DNA of 64,000 nucleotides, from NCBI GenBank assembly GCA_038502055.1, contig JAXRKN010000041.1, positions 3,267,501 through 3,331,500 of the forward strand, given 5' to 3'. Of this stretch, positions 12,601-27,600 are shown one piece after another (the stretch's first letter is position 1; the number at the start of each line of letters is the position of its first letter). The DNA comes from Tanytarsus gracilentus (Eukaryota; Arthropoda; Insecta; Diptera; Chironomidae). The notes under the pieces were generated by a model, which saw only the letters and a program-made list of their open reading frames with translations, was not told the DNA's origin and did not search any database. Position numbers and translations under genes: made by a program.

Positions 12601-15600
12601 AAGTAAGATTTTTCCAGTCATTTCGATATCAGTTACGCGTTCTCAGAAAATCTAATTTAAGAACTGAAAAAACAAATTGAAATAATTCTTTCCACGAGTG
12701 TTTAAGTACAATATGATAAAAATTCTGTAGGACGATGGTTGAGTGGGAAGAAAAAAGAGAATGTAAATGGAGCTTTTTCTGCTTTTTGTGTCATTTTTTC
12801 CCCAACTGAATACCGACTTTGCCTTCAGAGAGTCTGCGATGATTAATTTCTCAGTCGTCAACATACACAATGCTTCATTCTTGAAGAATTCTTCTTCATA
12901 CCATTCAGTTTTATGAATTGTGTGTACAAAAATTTTCATCCCTCCTCGCACTCGAGAATGAAAGACACTCAAGAACGTATAAATTTTTTCGGAAAAAAAA
13001 TTAAAAAGTTAAAAAGTTTCCTCTCTATTTTTAAAGATTTTAATTTAAATTTTCATAATTTTTTTTAGAGGAAGAACTTACTGTCTTTTGAGTGAAACTT
13101 TTTTTATAAATGAATGCCACATGTATTATAATTTTGTGTGCAACAACTTTAATAAAACTCTTATTGAATATTGAATTTTTCAGTTACGTGTGAAATGGTT
13201 GACGATCCAATGAAAGCTGAGAATCAGAGTTGAGAAAATGTTTGTGAGTATAAAAAAAGAGATGAAAAATTGTGATAGAAATCACGATGTTGATATTTCA
13301 TTTTAAGGCATATTAAATTCCCACTTCCACCATCAACTTCATCTTTTATGTGCTTTGAGGAGAATTTCAATACCAGAGGACGACATTGTTGGAAAAGAAT
13401 CATTACCAGAAGATAATATCCGAGGGTTAGACACTAGAGGATATTAAAAAAGACTTGAAACTCGTTGTAAAACAGCAGTGCACCCAACCCTCAAAATGCT
13501 CCTTAAAATCTTTTTACGATTTCCCTCAAAGTGAAAGAGAGAAAAAATATAAAATGACTCAATGGCTGGTGAATTTTATGTCCTTGGGAATTAGTGTGAT
13601 GAATTAATTTAAATTGTAAATTTGGTTATTTAGATCCATAAAAAATCACTTCGTGATGCTTTCCCTGCTAATTTTGTTCATTAACTCGTAATAAAAAAAT
13701 TAATTAAATTATAAAAGCACGTTTTCAAAAGCGACGTGAACATGATTCTTATTTAATTAATTTGTTCACTTTAAAGCTCGATTTTAAAAATAAGACTTAA
13801 AATTATGTTAAGGTTTGTGTATTTGTGAAAATATTCTCAAAATGCAAATTTTCCTTGATTTAAATTTAAAACTTTTAAAAGTCTCCAAAAAGTTTTTTAA
13901 GGTTTTAAACTTTAGTTCTTCAAAATTTCATCCCAACAATTTTTTAATCCATGCCATGCAATTTTAAACAGCCCCTATTATAATTATGCAATTCCGAATC
14001 TCATTATGCACAACAATCGCGAGCCCATACTGAATGAAAAACTTTCTCTCATAAATAAAAACCATTTCACTCCGTTTTATGGCTCTCAATCTCGATGAAT
14101 GCTTTCGCTGCCTTTAAGGATATGCGAAATATACTTTTTTTTATAATCGCGATGGGAATTTTTTGCACGCTTTTTATGTATAAATGATAACGATATCATT
14201 TCATAAATTTTTCATGCATCGCAGGGCATTGAATGTGAGTTGAGATTACTCTCATCTGACAAATGATGCACACACGCACACATATAATTCATTTTCATAC
14301 ATTATCCTTCCGCTTTACTGTCTATCTCGTGGAGCTTTGCCATTTCTGCAAATATCATTAAATATGTATGGCCGGGAGGCGAAAGTGTGAAAGAGAAATG
14401 GAAACAATGAACACAACTCGAATGTATATGCTCACAAAAATGTTTCCGCCAAAAATCATAATTCTTTCTTATGTGCATAAATTATGAATGTGCGAGAATA
14501 ATTTCCGACTCTCTATGCTCGTACTTCCACAAGGCATATTTGAAGCTAAACAACAACAATTCATACATAAATGAACATAACTATGCTCGCATACATCTTA
14601 TCAGTGGCAGCGAGTCTGAAGCAGTTGCCAACATGTATAAATTTTTCTGCTTTATGTCTCATGGGCGTGCAGTATCAGGGAACGAGGAAGATAAGGAGAA
14701 ATTGTTGCAGAGGTCATGTACGCGTAGCTTGTCGGAAATGTTGAGCATAAATTTGAGATTTATTATTTTTTAACACAATTCTTTCTCCCCTCTCACTTGA
14801 AAACGCATCATGGAAACTTTTTCTCACATTGAGTTGGGTCTCATGGCAAAATTATCCATATCTCTTTATTCTATTCTTATTTTGCGCCACGAGGGAGAGA
14901 AAAGTTTATTGTGATGTGTGTTTACGATCGCCATAATAGCTCAGTTGACATGAACATTGTTTCATGTTGTCACACACTTTTTTCAGGGCTGCATGAGTGA
15001 TGGAGTTATGTTGAAATGACACTTTTATATGATGCATGCATTCACCACTAAAAATGTGCACGAAATGACAATGAAAATTAATTGAAAACTTTCCGGCATT
15101 TGATGTGAGCGAGGGAATATTTTCTCAGTCATTTTCTTTCCATTGCACACATGAGAATATTGTTCAGCATTCTTCCTTCAATGTCGAGCTGGTAAATTGT
15201 TCATTTGTTATTATGCTTGATGAATTGTGCGACGTAACAATATTTATCTGTTTGGTTTAGGCAAATGACATTTATGGTGCGTGTGATCAAATGGTTGAGC
15301 ATGAAGTTCTTACTGGATTATCGAAAAGCTTTCATCATCAAAAATTCATAAATTTCAGCTGATGCTTTATGATAATCGAACAAAACTTTTCACTAAATGA
15401 CTTTCGTCTTTTTTCTCATGAGAAAGAATTGAAATAAGTTTGCTTGCGACAGATTTTTATCAGATTACACCATAATCCCAGCTCAGTTGAATCCTTACGT
15501 GTGAATGTGCCATTACTCATATTCATATCTTTTCTCATTGAGCGATGACAGATGTGACTTGCGAGGAATGAAAGTTATTTGAAATTTCCAAAAGAGCTTT

Positions 15601-18600
15601 TTCGAAAAGTTTTCAACCCTCGAATAAATTTATGTTGAGAAAAATCATTTTCAATATTTTATGTTATTGCAATTTACGGGCACATTATTTATCGATGATA
15701 TCCACTTCGGAATGGCTTCGAAACACATTCATTTTACCCTCACAAGGTAATAATTTTCTTGCCTCAATATCGTCAGTCTCATCATTGCTGAAGTATCGTC
15801 AAATCATATATGAGCTGACTTAAAATATTATTAGAACACATGTTACACCCTTCTTCTTACCCTCCCATGAGTGAAAGATGTTGAAGTGTTTCGCTTATTC
15901 GATTTCATTCAACTCACGACGAATTTGTGATTGGGGAATTTTTCTTTTCTTCAAGTGTAAGCGAGTGTTGGGGAGCGTCAAGTGATATAAGAAATGTGAA
16001 GCGTAAAAAAAATAACAATTTTCTCACTTGCCAGAAAGAGCTACTTATCGTCATCATTTTAAAAGGTTCTCTAAGTGTCGTGGAGGGAGCGACAGAGACG
16101 AGAAAAAAATGTTGAGATTGTAGAACTGTCGTTATGTTACCGATGTTGTTGCTCCAACACTTCGTGTGGAACATAAAGCGATAATGTTATTGGTTTGGCT
16201 ATATGTTGCGCTAATGGTATTAGATGAAAATAAAAATATTTCCTCTCGTCGTGTTCTGTCTAAAATAATATCCAAGGGAAGTGAATTTTGATAAAATCTA
16301 GAACTTTTATTTTTTGTCGTTAATATTTTTAAAATATAAAATTATTTAAAAAAATTTCAATCCCTTGAACCCGCTCACCTCCCATAAAACTCAATGCCTC
16401 CATATCCAGCATAACTAGGTGTAATATCGTACAATTTTATGACAGATCAAAATCACTTTGACAACCAAAATTGGTAGCCATAAAAATATTTTTTTTCGGC
16501 AGCACAAAAATGCCAATTTGTTTATGTAGAAAAATATGTCACGTCAAAGTGATTTCCACAAAATGGTTGGGTGGAAAATTTCGTAATGCTTGCATAAAAG
16601 ATTAGAGTATTTTACATAGAAATTTCATGTGGACAAAGGGACGACGATGATATAAGTTGCCACATGTAAATTGAAAATAAAAGCCTTTCGCCATGACCCA
16701 GCGTGTGTGTGTATGTGTGAGGACAACCGAAAGACTTTCCTGTCATGACAAAGAGAGAAAATATTTGTGCGGCTGTGGTTTGGAATTTGCAAATGAAATG
16801 TATTCCGGTCCAAATGTGAAAGGGGATAAAAAGGCTGCAAATGTTGATTCATTATATTTAAATATTTTGACATTTAAAAAGGCATTAGTGAAATCTCCAA
16901 AAGCTCCTTATTGTCAGCTTGAGTTTAATTTAATATTCAAGGAACGAAAAAGCATCGATGGTGAAAAGTTTTACGTTTTACTTTCTGCAATCTCTCAGAC
17001 GAACGACATCGAGATTGAGAGTGGGATTTGCCGTCATAAAATTCATCGACCATAAACTATTGTCTCTTCAATCTTGATACCTCTTCACCGCTCTGCTCAA
17101 CTTTTTTCTCCATCTTGACTTTCTTTTTTTGTTTTGTTTGAAGGCTAAAACTAAAAGGCGATTAAAATCTTTTACGTATTCCATTTCCTTTCGCTCATGC
17201 ATAAAATTCTCATCACTGGTTTGAGTGGAAATGTTCACGTACTTTTTTGCCTTATCATCATCTTTAGCGCATTGTCATGTGTGCCCTATCTGCCTTTTTA
17301 AGCAAACAACATATCATCAAAGCATTTTAAACAATACAACGATTTTACATGTGTAGATGCGATGAAAGCCTTTTCTTTTTTAAACATTTTTAAGCCGTCG
17401 TTTAGATGGATTTTGTGTCACACTTAAATGGAGAGAGAATTTTCTTACACATCGAGGATAAGAGAAAAAGGCATAGAAGTGGAAATTTAATCGTTTTACA
17501 TGGGATGAAGAAAGTATACTGAGGGTGCTATCGAGTTAAATTTATTTGCATGAATATTGAATTGAAATGGAAGAAATTGAAAAATTTGCAATTTTCTAGC
17601 GATTGGGTGAAAATTCACATGGGATATGGGTATTGAGGAGCATTAAGAGGAGATTAAAAAAGGATTTTAAAAGAGATTAAAGTAAGCAGGAGGTTGAATA
17701 AAAAGGATTAAAATATTGGAAGAAAAATTAATTTGAGAGCTTTCTTTAAATATTTGCAAAAGCTTTGAAAACTGAATTTTTCATTTGGGAATTTATTTAA
17801 ACTGCATTTAAATTTGATTTCAATATTTAAGTCTTGATTTTAGGATGAAAAACTATTGAAAATGTAAATAGTTTTTTTTATTTAAAAGTTTAGCTTAAAG
17901 TCTTAGAAAAAGCTCAGTTAAATATTTTAAAAAGCTTTCGATGCAGAAATTTACTAAAATTTAAAAATTAAACTTACACATTTTGAAATTTCTCATCATT
18001 TATCATGTTCCATTATCTAATGACAAATTAACGTTATTAGCTTGATGTTACATTGAAGCTCATTTCATTACATCATCAAGAGAGCATCAGACAATGAAAT
18101 TTACGAGCAATGAAGTTGAAAATCATCCATCAAAATTAACTTGTTACATTTTTCATCTATTCCAAAATCATCTCTCAGGTCCTTTTTTTCGTTCGTCTTC
18201 ATTTTCTCTCCACTTCAAACGACGACCTTTCAATCTCCTTATCCATTTTTTTATCCTCTCATAAAACCTTGAACGCTTCCAGTTCATTAAAATAAACCCC
18301 TTTTGTATTTTTTGAGCACTTTTAGGAGATTAAATTTTGAAGATGGGTCGAGGAGCGATGTAAAAAATTGAGCTATCGGAGCTGCCAAATAAAAAGGGGG
18401 TGGATTGCTTTTCAATATCCTTCGATAATAAAATTACAGAATCAATCGAGGGATTTTAATTTGACGCTCGACTCCATGTTGACGCTCTCCATTCTTCTTT
18501 TCATGTTTAAACATCTCTTTAAAGAACCTCCAGCAGTAAGAACCACAACAATGACATAACGGTTAAAGAAATTTATTTATTCTTCTTTTTCTATAAAACA

Positions 18601-21600
18601 CACAATATTTCAAGTCAACCGACCCATGCATTCGACCATATCAAGTCACATGGGATTTTAACTGTGCCACAGATACACAAAAAATGTGTAACCCGAAGCA
18701 TCTGAACGGGAAGATAGAAAAAAGGATGGCATAAAAAAACTGAAACTTTACAACCAGCCAGATCTATTGATTTTCTCCCCAATTTTTACGCTACTTTTCC
18801 GTACTCTTTTTTGTCATCGGAAGACAAGCACTGAACACATTCACATAGCAACTATACACGCATGAAAGGATGGAAAAAGGGAGGAAGAGAATTTCAACAA
18901 TGTGATTCAATTGTCAAAACAGCGAGTGTGAGAAGTCAAATACAAATTTGCGAAAAAACTTTTTTGAGCACGAGTGAAAGAAACTCAAGCGTTCAACGGA
19001 TGAAAGGAAGAATTTTTATCGGTGATTTGCTGGAGGGATTATAACGCAATTTGAACTTCAACTTTTTCTGAGGTTTGATAAAATTGAAGTTTAAAGGAAT
19101 TATGTGTTGTGGCTAGCAAAAAGTTTGAGTTGACTTTTTTAAATTTGAACGAGTATCTGGAAATTTTTTTATGTCAATCCAAAACATCTCTTTAAAAATT
19201 AAACTCAATTTTTAAGGCATTTGCAATTAAATTAAAGAACATCATAAAATTTCTTCTTCCATCATCATGAAATTCAATTCATCTTTAAAAATTCAGACAA
19301 TTTTAATCTAAATCTTCTCGACTAAACACACACACCGACCCATAAGAAACTCACACCAAATTACCAGTTGAGGCACCAAAAATACTCACATGAGAATGTC
19401 TCTCCCCTCCCCAAAAATTCTGCTTGTGATGGTTTTTGTGTGACACGAAAAAGGAACCGTTGAGCGAGAAAGAAAATCTTTTATTCATACACACTTCACT
19501 GAATGAGGCACCAAGAGACAATAAAAGATGTACAAAACTTGGTCTCTATTCAAAGAAGACAAAAAGAAAGTTTTTTTCTTGTGACACCTTCGTGTGTTCA
19601 TATATTGATAACAATGATTGGGCGTTGAGAGCTTCGAATTGATTTTTTTTCTTTTCATACCTTTTACGGTTGAGTTGATGTGTTTCTTCGAAGGAAGATC
19701 ATTAGAATGAACAATTTTTGTTCGAACGAAGCTTGTCATATTATACACGCTTGAAAAAAGCACAACTTAGCCTCGTTTTTTGGAAGATCTTGAAATTCAC
19801 TGACGACACATTCGTACATGTACATCTTCATGATTGACGTATGGAATTGGATCAACGTCTCGAGAGATTTTACGCAAATTTACAACTCATTTCCATTTTA
19901 GTCTCCTCGTCAAGGCTTTAGCTTTTCTAGTTAACATCATCGAGTCAACGAATTCCTCCACGCTCGAGCAAGAAAGTAATGGTCCTTCGAAATAAAGTCA
20001 TTGCATGTATCTTTAAGCACAAACGAAATTGTCATCAAGTCTGTGATGAAGAGAGGGATTTGCATAAAGATTGATGCACAATGCTTGAGGGATTTTTGAG
20101 CAGCATGAAAACCCCACACATTGTGACTTCTTCTTCATGCTGTAAATCGAGATGAATATATGGGATTTCAATGTTGTTGAGACATGAAGAACCTTCTCTA
20201 TGTCGTCACTCAAGGATAAATGAGAGAGGCAACTATAACCCTTTAAAAAGGGTTCTTCTCACGACTTTTAGTTTTCACCGCACATTTTTCAAAGAAACTT
20301 GTTATTAAAGTAAACTTGAGAAAAGTCTCATGGGATCATTTGCTCGCACTTGATGGTTGGATTTTATGGAGAAGTACTAGAAAGTGCAGTGTTTAAGAGT
20401 GAAAAAGATGAAAAAATATAATCTTTTCTTTTCTAATTTAATCTTTTTGCTTATTTTACTAGGTCTCAATTTAAACTTAAAAAATTCTTAAAATTTACTA
20501 AGTCAATTTAAATTATAAATTTTCAATTAAACTCCGTTCAGCTTATTTATTCAAAATTCTTCCTATTCTAGATGTTAAAAATTCATTTCTCAAAAGAGTC
20601 CAACGGTAAAATTTTTGTACCTTTAGTAAACGGAAGTGAGCTCGGTGAGTAGAGAGAGAAATTGTTTGTATTTATATTTCAATGTTACTTCTCGTCTTTT
20701 TTTCCTTCCACTTAAAAAAAGTGTAATTTATCACCAAGTGAAGTTCTCTGTGTGCTGTTTCTGTATTGTGCCAACAGAAGCTTTTGTCTGTAATTTTTCA
20801 GGATGTAAATAGGGTAAGGAAAATAACAGGAAAGGAGAGAGAGAGACAATGGACGATACAATGTGAATGGTGGGTACGAATGACGTTCTAGATCAGACAG
20901 AATTTCATTTCAAGCTTCGCAGCTTATTTCCATTTTTTACCTCGTTTCAAATCATTTTTCTCATTTTCTGTGGAACAAAAGAAATTAATTTCTCGCTTTT
21001 CCGTTTTACTTTGTTTTGATGCATTAGTGCACGTTTTTGAAACAAAGCGCATGAAAGGAAGTGAAAAATTGCCGCATTTTTTAAATTCTATTCTTTCCAC
21101 TCGTTAACTCAATTTTAGGGTTTTGTTGTTGAAAATGTCTTAATTAAAATTGTTCTCACATTTCATTGTTATAGTGACGGACAAGGGCTTCTTCTACGTC
21201 ATCATCATTACCATCAGCAGGTAGCGCAAATTAAATAAATTTAGGGACTAATTAGAAAAATTACAATGTATTGAATGTTAATCTACCAAAGCGAGTAATG
21301 AATAAAGATGCGAGAAATTCGACCCTTTTGAAGAGAAAAACCTTTTTCCTTCTTTTTTTGTATTTTGTCCGCATTATGTTTCAAATTCAAATAGAAAAAG
21401 AGCGCTTGAAGTGTTAATTTTATTTTTTGACTGAAAGAGACACTTAGAGCCATTGAATTAAGTGTTAAATTTCCTTTTTTCTTTAGTGTAAATAATTTTG
21501 GAGAATAAAAGGTAAATTAAATTGAACATGAAGAGTAATCTTGAATTTAATCAGAGTGAAAAACTTTTTATTCCTTTTAATTTTTTGATATCAAAGTGAA

Positions 21601-24600
21601 AGTTCTAAAAAATTCAAAGAGAATTTAAGTTTTATTTTCAGAAAGGATATGGGAAATTATTACTGAAAGTAAATTAAGGCTGTAAATTTAATTTGGGTTC
21701 CAAAAGAATAAATATAATTTTCTTTGAAACATATTGAAATTCTATATTCAAAAATCTCTTTCAAACTTTTTCACCAAACTAATTTGCATATTCACCAAAA
21801 ATTACCGCAATAACTTTTTTCTGTGTATGTTTAGGTCTTTCGGCTTCAGAAAATTAATTAAACTTCCAAAGACACATAGACAATGCTATCGAAACACTCC
21901 CACACTCATTTTAACATAATAAAGACTCAAAGATCGAAGATAACAACCTCCACAGTGATTTGAGAAAGGTAGGAAAAAGGGTAAACGTTTGATGGGTTTA
22001 TATGAAAGTAAGAAATTATTAAATTTCTCGTCTTTATAATTTTTTTTGTGTGCGATGTCACTAAGGAAAATTTAAGTCTTTTTAAAGTCATAAAATGAGA
22101 TAAAGACTTTAACGAAGACTAGGCTTGCACATGAAAATTTATGAGCGATATGCTTAAAGTGTCAAAATAAATAGCGTGTGATGAGGAAAATGATTCAAAG
22201 CTCTCTCGCATGAATTTATGAGAAAATAAATTACTGTGCGGGTTTGTTATTTGATAAAAAGGGCACTTACACGTGTGCGTAAGCATCGCATGTAGGTTCA
22301 TAAGCGAGTGGAAAAATATATTTAGCCTACTCACGGTTATTTTTCATCTTAATAGCCAATTAAGGATTTTTTCTTCTACCAAGAGTCGTTAGACGGAAAA
22401 AGTTGAGATTGAAACCTCGTGAATGCTTTGAAATTAGGTTGAAAACTTTTAATGACTAAATTTACCGTCGTTTGAGTTCGTCTTCGCTTCACTAGCAATG
22501 AAAATAGGAAAAGTTTTTCTCGCACACCGCAAAACAGCGTAAAATAAAAAAACATGGGATTTTTTAAATAAAATCTTTCCAATATAACAAAATATGTCTT
22601 GAACATTTTAAATTTATCACAAACATTTTTCACTCTTTTTGTCTAAACATTTCAAAGTAATCACATTTGCTAAGCTTTTAAACGAACACATCAGAATTGT
22701 GGAAAGAAAATAAGAAAAGTTCGCTGTCGCGTGGAAAAACTCATTACACATATAAATGTCTATGGCATTAATTCATCGTTATACGGCGTGAGATTGAAAC
22801 ACATACGATGTATAGCATTTAATAAGAAGAGGAAGTTTCGCTTTCAGTGGCAATGCCTCATCAAATTGCAATAAAAGCTTTTCGCTGTTTTTCCCTTTCA
22901 GATGGATCAAATTGAGATTTCACGATGGCAAGTGGCTCTTTAGTCTTCATTTTCTACTCAGAGTGAGGCACACTCATCATCAACGCTATCTCCATCATCG
23001 TTCTTTTTCACTCTCGTGGTTTATTTTTCGCTTAACATAATTTATGATGAGGAAATTTTTTAGCTCCATCAATTCTCATCAATTGTGTCAGGAAATTGCG
23101 TTTTTTAGCGGCGTTCTTTCGCATGAAAGTAACTCCGAGAAAAAGTTTTATTAAATATTTTTTTTTAAATTTAAATATTGATTAAAATTTTAATAAATTT
23201 GAAAGCATTTTTAAAAAATATGTCATGCTTTCCTTCCTGAAATGTCCGTGTCTTTTTCAACCTCTCAATTTTTCTATCGAATTTATATTAATTTCAAGTC
23301 ATTGAATTTTAGGAGCTATCGAGATGCGGACGTGAATGAATTAAGGCCAAGATGGAGCATGGTTCATTTAAAGTCTTTAAAAGATTTTTGATCGATTTAC
23401 TAAATTCTTCCATCATGATTGCTAATAAATTTTCGAACGTTTATCGAGAGTAAAACTTTTAGCACATTTTCAAATCCGCAAACAGATTCAAAATTGAAAA
23501 TCGTCACGATGAGTTTCGAGAAATTTTTGCTGCCGATGATTGTACAAAAAGCGTAGCAATGTGTGTGAAAATTGAAATCAATTTTGAATTTTCATGCTTT
23601 CATAAAATCGATTTTGATTTCTTAAATAGTGAGAGATTTGAGCACACCTAAAAAATTTCAGTGGAATAATTAAGTTATGCGACCTTCAGGATGCCATCAT
23701 GCGTAAATAATCAAATTAATTTCGTTCGCAATTTTCCATGTGATGATGAATAATGAAAAAAGGGTTTGAGGCAAGCATAAAAGCTTTTTACTGTCGAAAT
23801 TGAGTTATGAATGAAAACATTTTAGGTATATCTTTTAGTAGCGTCGATGTTACACACCAATGACTTTCGAGATAGTTTACGCTTTTATCGATTTTGCCGT
23901 TTTATGAGCTTGTTAAATTGCCTTCCCTTTTAGGCATGTTTGATGGAACTTTGATGTGGTTTATGACAATAACTTTATAGAACCTAACGGGGGAGAGAAA
24001 TCAAAGATTGTTACCGAGAAATTTGGGACTTGGTCACCGAGCCAAGAATATTTGAGAATTTATCAGAATTCTGGATTTGCAGAATTTGGATAATTTCTGC
24101 AGAATTTTGATAATTTCTGAGAATATTTTTTGAGAATAATAAGAAAATTTTCTGATAATATTTGAGAAAATACTGAGAATATTCTGAGAAAATTCAGAAT
24201 ATTCTGAGAATATTTTCTGAGAATTTCATGAGAATATATTCTGTAGGATTTTTGAGAAAAATGATATTATGAGAATTTTATAAGAAAATTTCATATTAAA
24301 TTGATGAATTTTTTTTATAATGTTATTATTATATTTTAAAATTATTTTGAACATTATAGTGATTATTTTTAAATTGTTGTGAAATTTGAAATTTAATGAT
24401 ATCTCATTGTAAGATATCACCTGAAGTTGAAATTTGTAGCTATTGGATCTTTCTTGTGTAAAGTTGTATTTTTAAATTTTATTTGATTTCTATTTCTTCG
24501 GATTAGTTTTCAAGTTTGGTCTAAAATTTTTGTGTTTTATAAAAGTTTATTTTAAAATTTGTGTGTATATTTTTAAATTCTGTGTTATTTTGGATATAAT

Positions 24601-27600
24601 TTTTTTAAATGAATAATTATTAGGGATATGTTAGTTCTTAATTTGAAATCAAGAATTAAAATATTCTATGGTAAAATATGTAAAATATAATAATAATAGT
24701 TTAATAAAAAAATTCTTTTTTTGTAGATTTTCTGTTAAATCTATATATCATTTTTCTGGAAACCTAATATATTCTGATGAAATTCTGGAAATATTCTCAG
24801 ATTTTCTGTAGATTTTCTGCAAATATTCTGCAGGTTTTTTTCTGCAGAATATTATGCAGAAAATTTTCTGTATGAAATTCTGCAGAAAAATATTCTGCAG
24901 AAATTATGCAGAAATTCTGCAGAAATTCTGCCAAATTCTGCAGAAATTCTGCAGAAAATTCTGTATAAATTCTGCAGAATATTCTGTGGGCTCGGTGACC
25001 GACACTCGAGAAATTTTGCATCGAGAAAATTGTGTCAGATTGAGAAAAATTTCAAAGGATTTAGGAGCAAAATGCTCTTCAGGCGTTTGACCGAGGTATT
25101 GATGTTGCAATTTCAAAAGAAATTTTCTCACATCTGGATTAGATACTCTGGAATCCGGAGTCTGTACCAGAGATTTACTTAATTTTTATGTATTGTCTGA
25201 ATGGTCAAACTTAATGACTGAAATCCTAATTAAAAATTTCTTAGAACTTAATTCGACTCATAAGCTATCGTTAAAAATTTAAACAATCAAAAAGAAATTG
25301 CAAAGAATTTTAAAATCATTCTTGATGGTTAAAAATTTTTCCCACAATTCAGATCCCAAGAAAAATTTCAATAAATCTCTTACGCATCAACGGCGTCGAT
25401 ATTTGCAATTATGGTCGTGCTCAATAGAGACGGAAAGCACAAGAGAGCGATAAACTTTCTTAATAAGAAAAGTTTACGAGAATGAGATGAAAATTTTTCA
25501 ATATGTAAAATTTGCATTAATAATCGATATCTCTGGAGAGTGAGAGACGAGATTAGGAGGAGAGTGAAATTGGTGAATTTTGAGTGGGTTTAAAACTTTC
25601 GCATCCGCATATTTGCTTCATGTTCAGTGAGCTTATGAAATACATGTTCATATATTGATACAGGATTTCCTTCAAATCTCTCTCTCTAGCCATCGAGAAT
25701 CAAATGACTCGTGAAATCGTGTGCGAGTGTGCAAATCAGAAAGTTTCTCCCGCAACGATGAAAATCCACGCTAAGTCTCAAATACATACAGAAAAGCTCG
25801 TTGATTCAAAATTAATTGCAATTGAAAAGAGTATCTTGGTCATATTCGTAGATTTCATCTTCAAAAGCAGAAATAGACAAGAAATAGATGACAAAAAAAG
25901 TTTTAAAACTCCTCACAAACTTTTTTCGTTCTCTCACTCTAATAACTTTTTCATTTAAATTTTTTTAATTCTCTTCCCTCTTTGCAAAGTGTCGCTTGCA
26001 TGAGCGCAAAGAGAGAGAGAAAATATGAAAAATGTGTCATAAAGCGAGAAAAATGAAAATCATATACAATAGTAGTTTTTTTTCTTTATCCTTCAAAATT
26101 CCATGCATTTTAAATTAAAGCTGATTGTCATACGTGTATGTGACTGGATGCAGCACATACAGATGCATCATAATAATCAAGCTGTGTGTTCAACATGAAT
26201 ATGTTTCCTCATATTTTTTACCTCATAATGCTCATCATGTAGAATTATCGCTGTCGAGGTTGTGTGGTTGAAATCAGGGTTAATAAAATTGAGGTTCAAG
26301 GGATTTCTTGGAACTTATTTATAGATTTAAAATAAAGTTCGGTAAAAATTTAATTATCATCAAATAAATTTATAGTTTTTCTCAAACTAGGTCAAAACTT
26401 TTTTTATAAAAAGAAATAATTTAAATTTTAAATTAGTTTAAAAATTCAGTGCCGCAGCCTTGATCGCATCATGGGAGCTTTATGATATTGCAAATGATGA
26501 AGTTTTCATAGTGCATATATGCAGAATTTCTAGTTGCAAAAAAGGCTTTGATGCACACACAACATGAGTTTTCCGCTCTATACCGCAACATACAATTCAT
26601 TTCATTATCTATAATTTATATTGAGATGGATTATATGCATAGATCTAATTTATAATAATTTAATGGAGCATTTTTACTCTCGCACGCTGTGCACTTGAGT
26701 TTGTGCCATTTCACATTTATATGCACATGCAAAACAGCAGTTCTCGTTGATGATAGTTTGATGAAAAAATAATATGCATGCATAAAATTGCGCAAAATTC
26801 AAATTAAATTTTTCTATACACTATTTTTCCCTCTTTTCATACTGAATATTGCTGGCTGGCTCTTTATAGTGAAATGTTGAAGCAATAAATTAAGATGACG
26901 AGGAAAGAGTGGGAGCGAACACATTTTATTATGTCCAACTTCCGTTGCCGTCGCCGCTTCTGCACACATTCATTCATGAGGATGCGATGCAAACAATTTC
27001 ATATTTTATTGCAACGAAAAAAAATGGCTAACGTCGCATTTAGAATTTAATTAAAAAAATACTTTTCCTCATTGCATTTCCTTCCCTCTATAAAATGTGT
27101 GAGCGTAAAATATATTTTTTGCTCGCTCCATGATGGAAAGGAAAAAATGCCTAGAAGTGAAATATGTGCAATTTTTTCCGTAGATGGAAAGAGATAGTGT
27201 GAAAATTATTTCATAAACAGGAATTATAATTAGAGCGTTTCGTCTCCGCCTTCATCCTTATTGCTCGCTTTTATTACACCCTAGCCAAGAAACATTGCAC
27301 ACAATAATAAAGCACAGCTCAGCATAAAATATCTACACAATCTCGCAATATCGTGAGAATGAAGTATGAAGAGCAATTATTTTCATTAAGTGTTTCAACT
27401 CGCTCGTTTGCTTTAGCCGAGGAGAGAAAACATTAAATTTTTTTATACGCAAAATATTTCTTGCAATTAAAATTTAACAGCTTTTATTTAAATCTTTAAG
27501 TCCAAAAAAGCTGACCTAAATTTTATTTTATAACTCAGCGCGTAAAAAAATAATTTCAAGGATGCTAAATTTTTGGCACTCAATCTCGTGGGGTAACTCG

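Noticed and set aside
16441..16560. MicroRNA hairpin
   Set aside because: Only the outer 13 bp pair; the 80-nt interior does not fold back as a microRNA precursor would.
16693..17055. 120-codon plus-strand open frame
   Set aside because: Begins in a GT-rich run, no family likeness, inside a large intron on the opposite strand.
24797..25131. Overlapping open frames on both strands rich in Gln, Asn, Phe and Cys
   Set aside because: They are translations of the TTCTGCAGAA palindrome array, which is self-complementary and so opens frames on both strands; not a gene.
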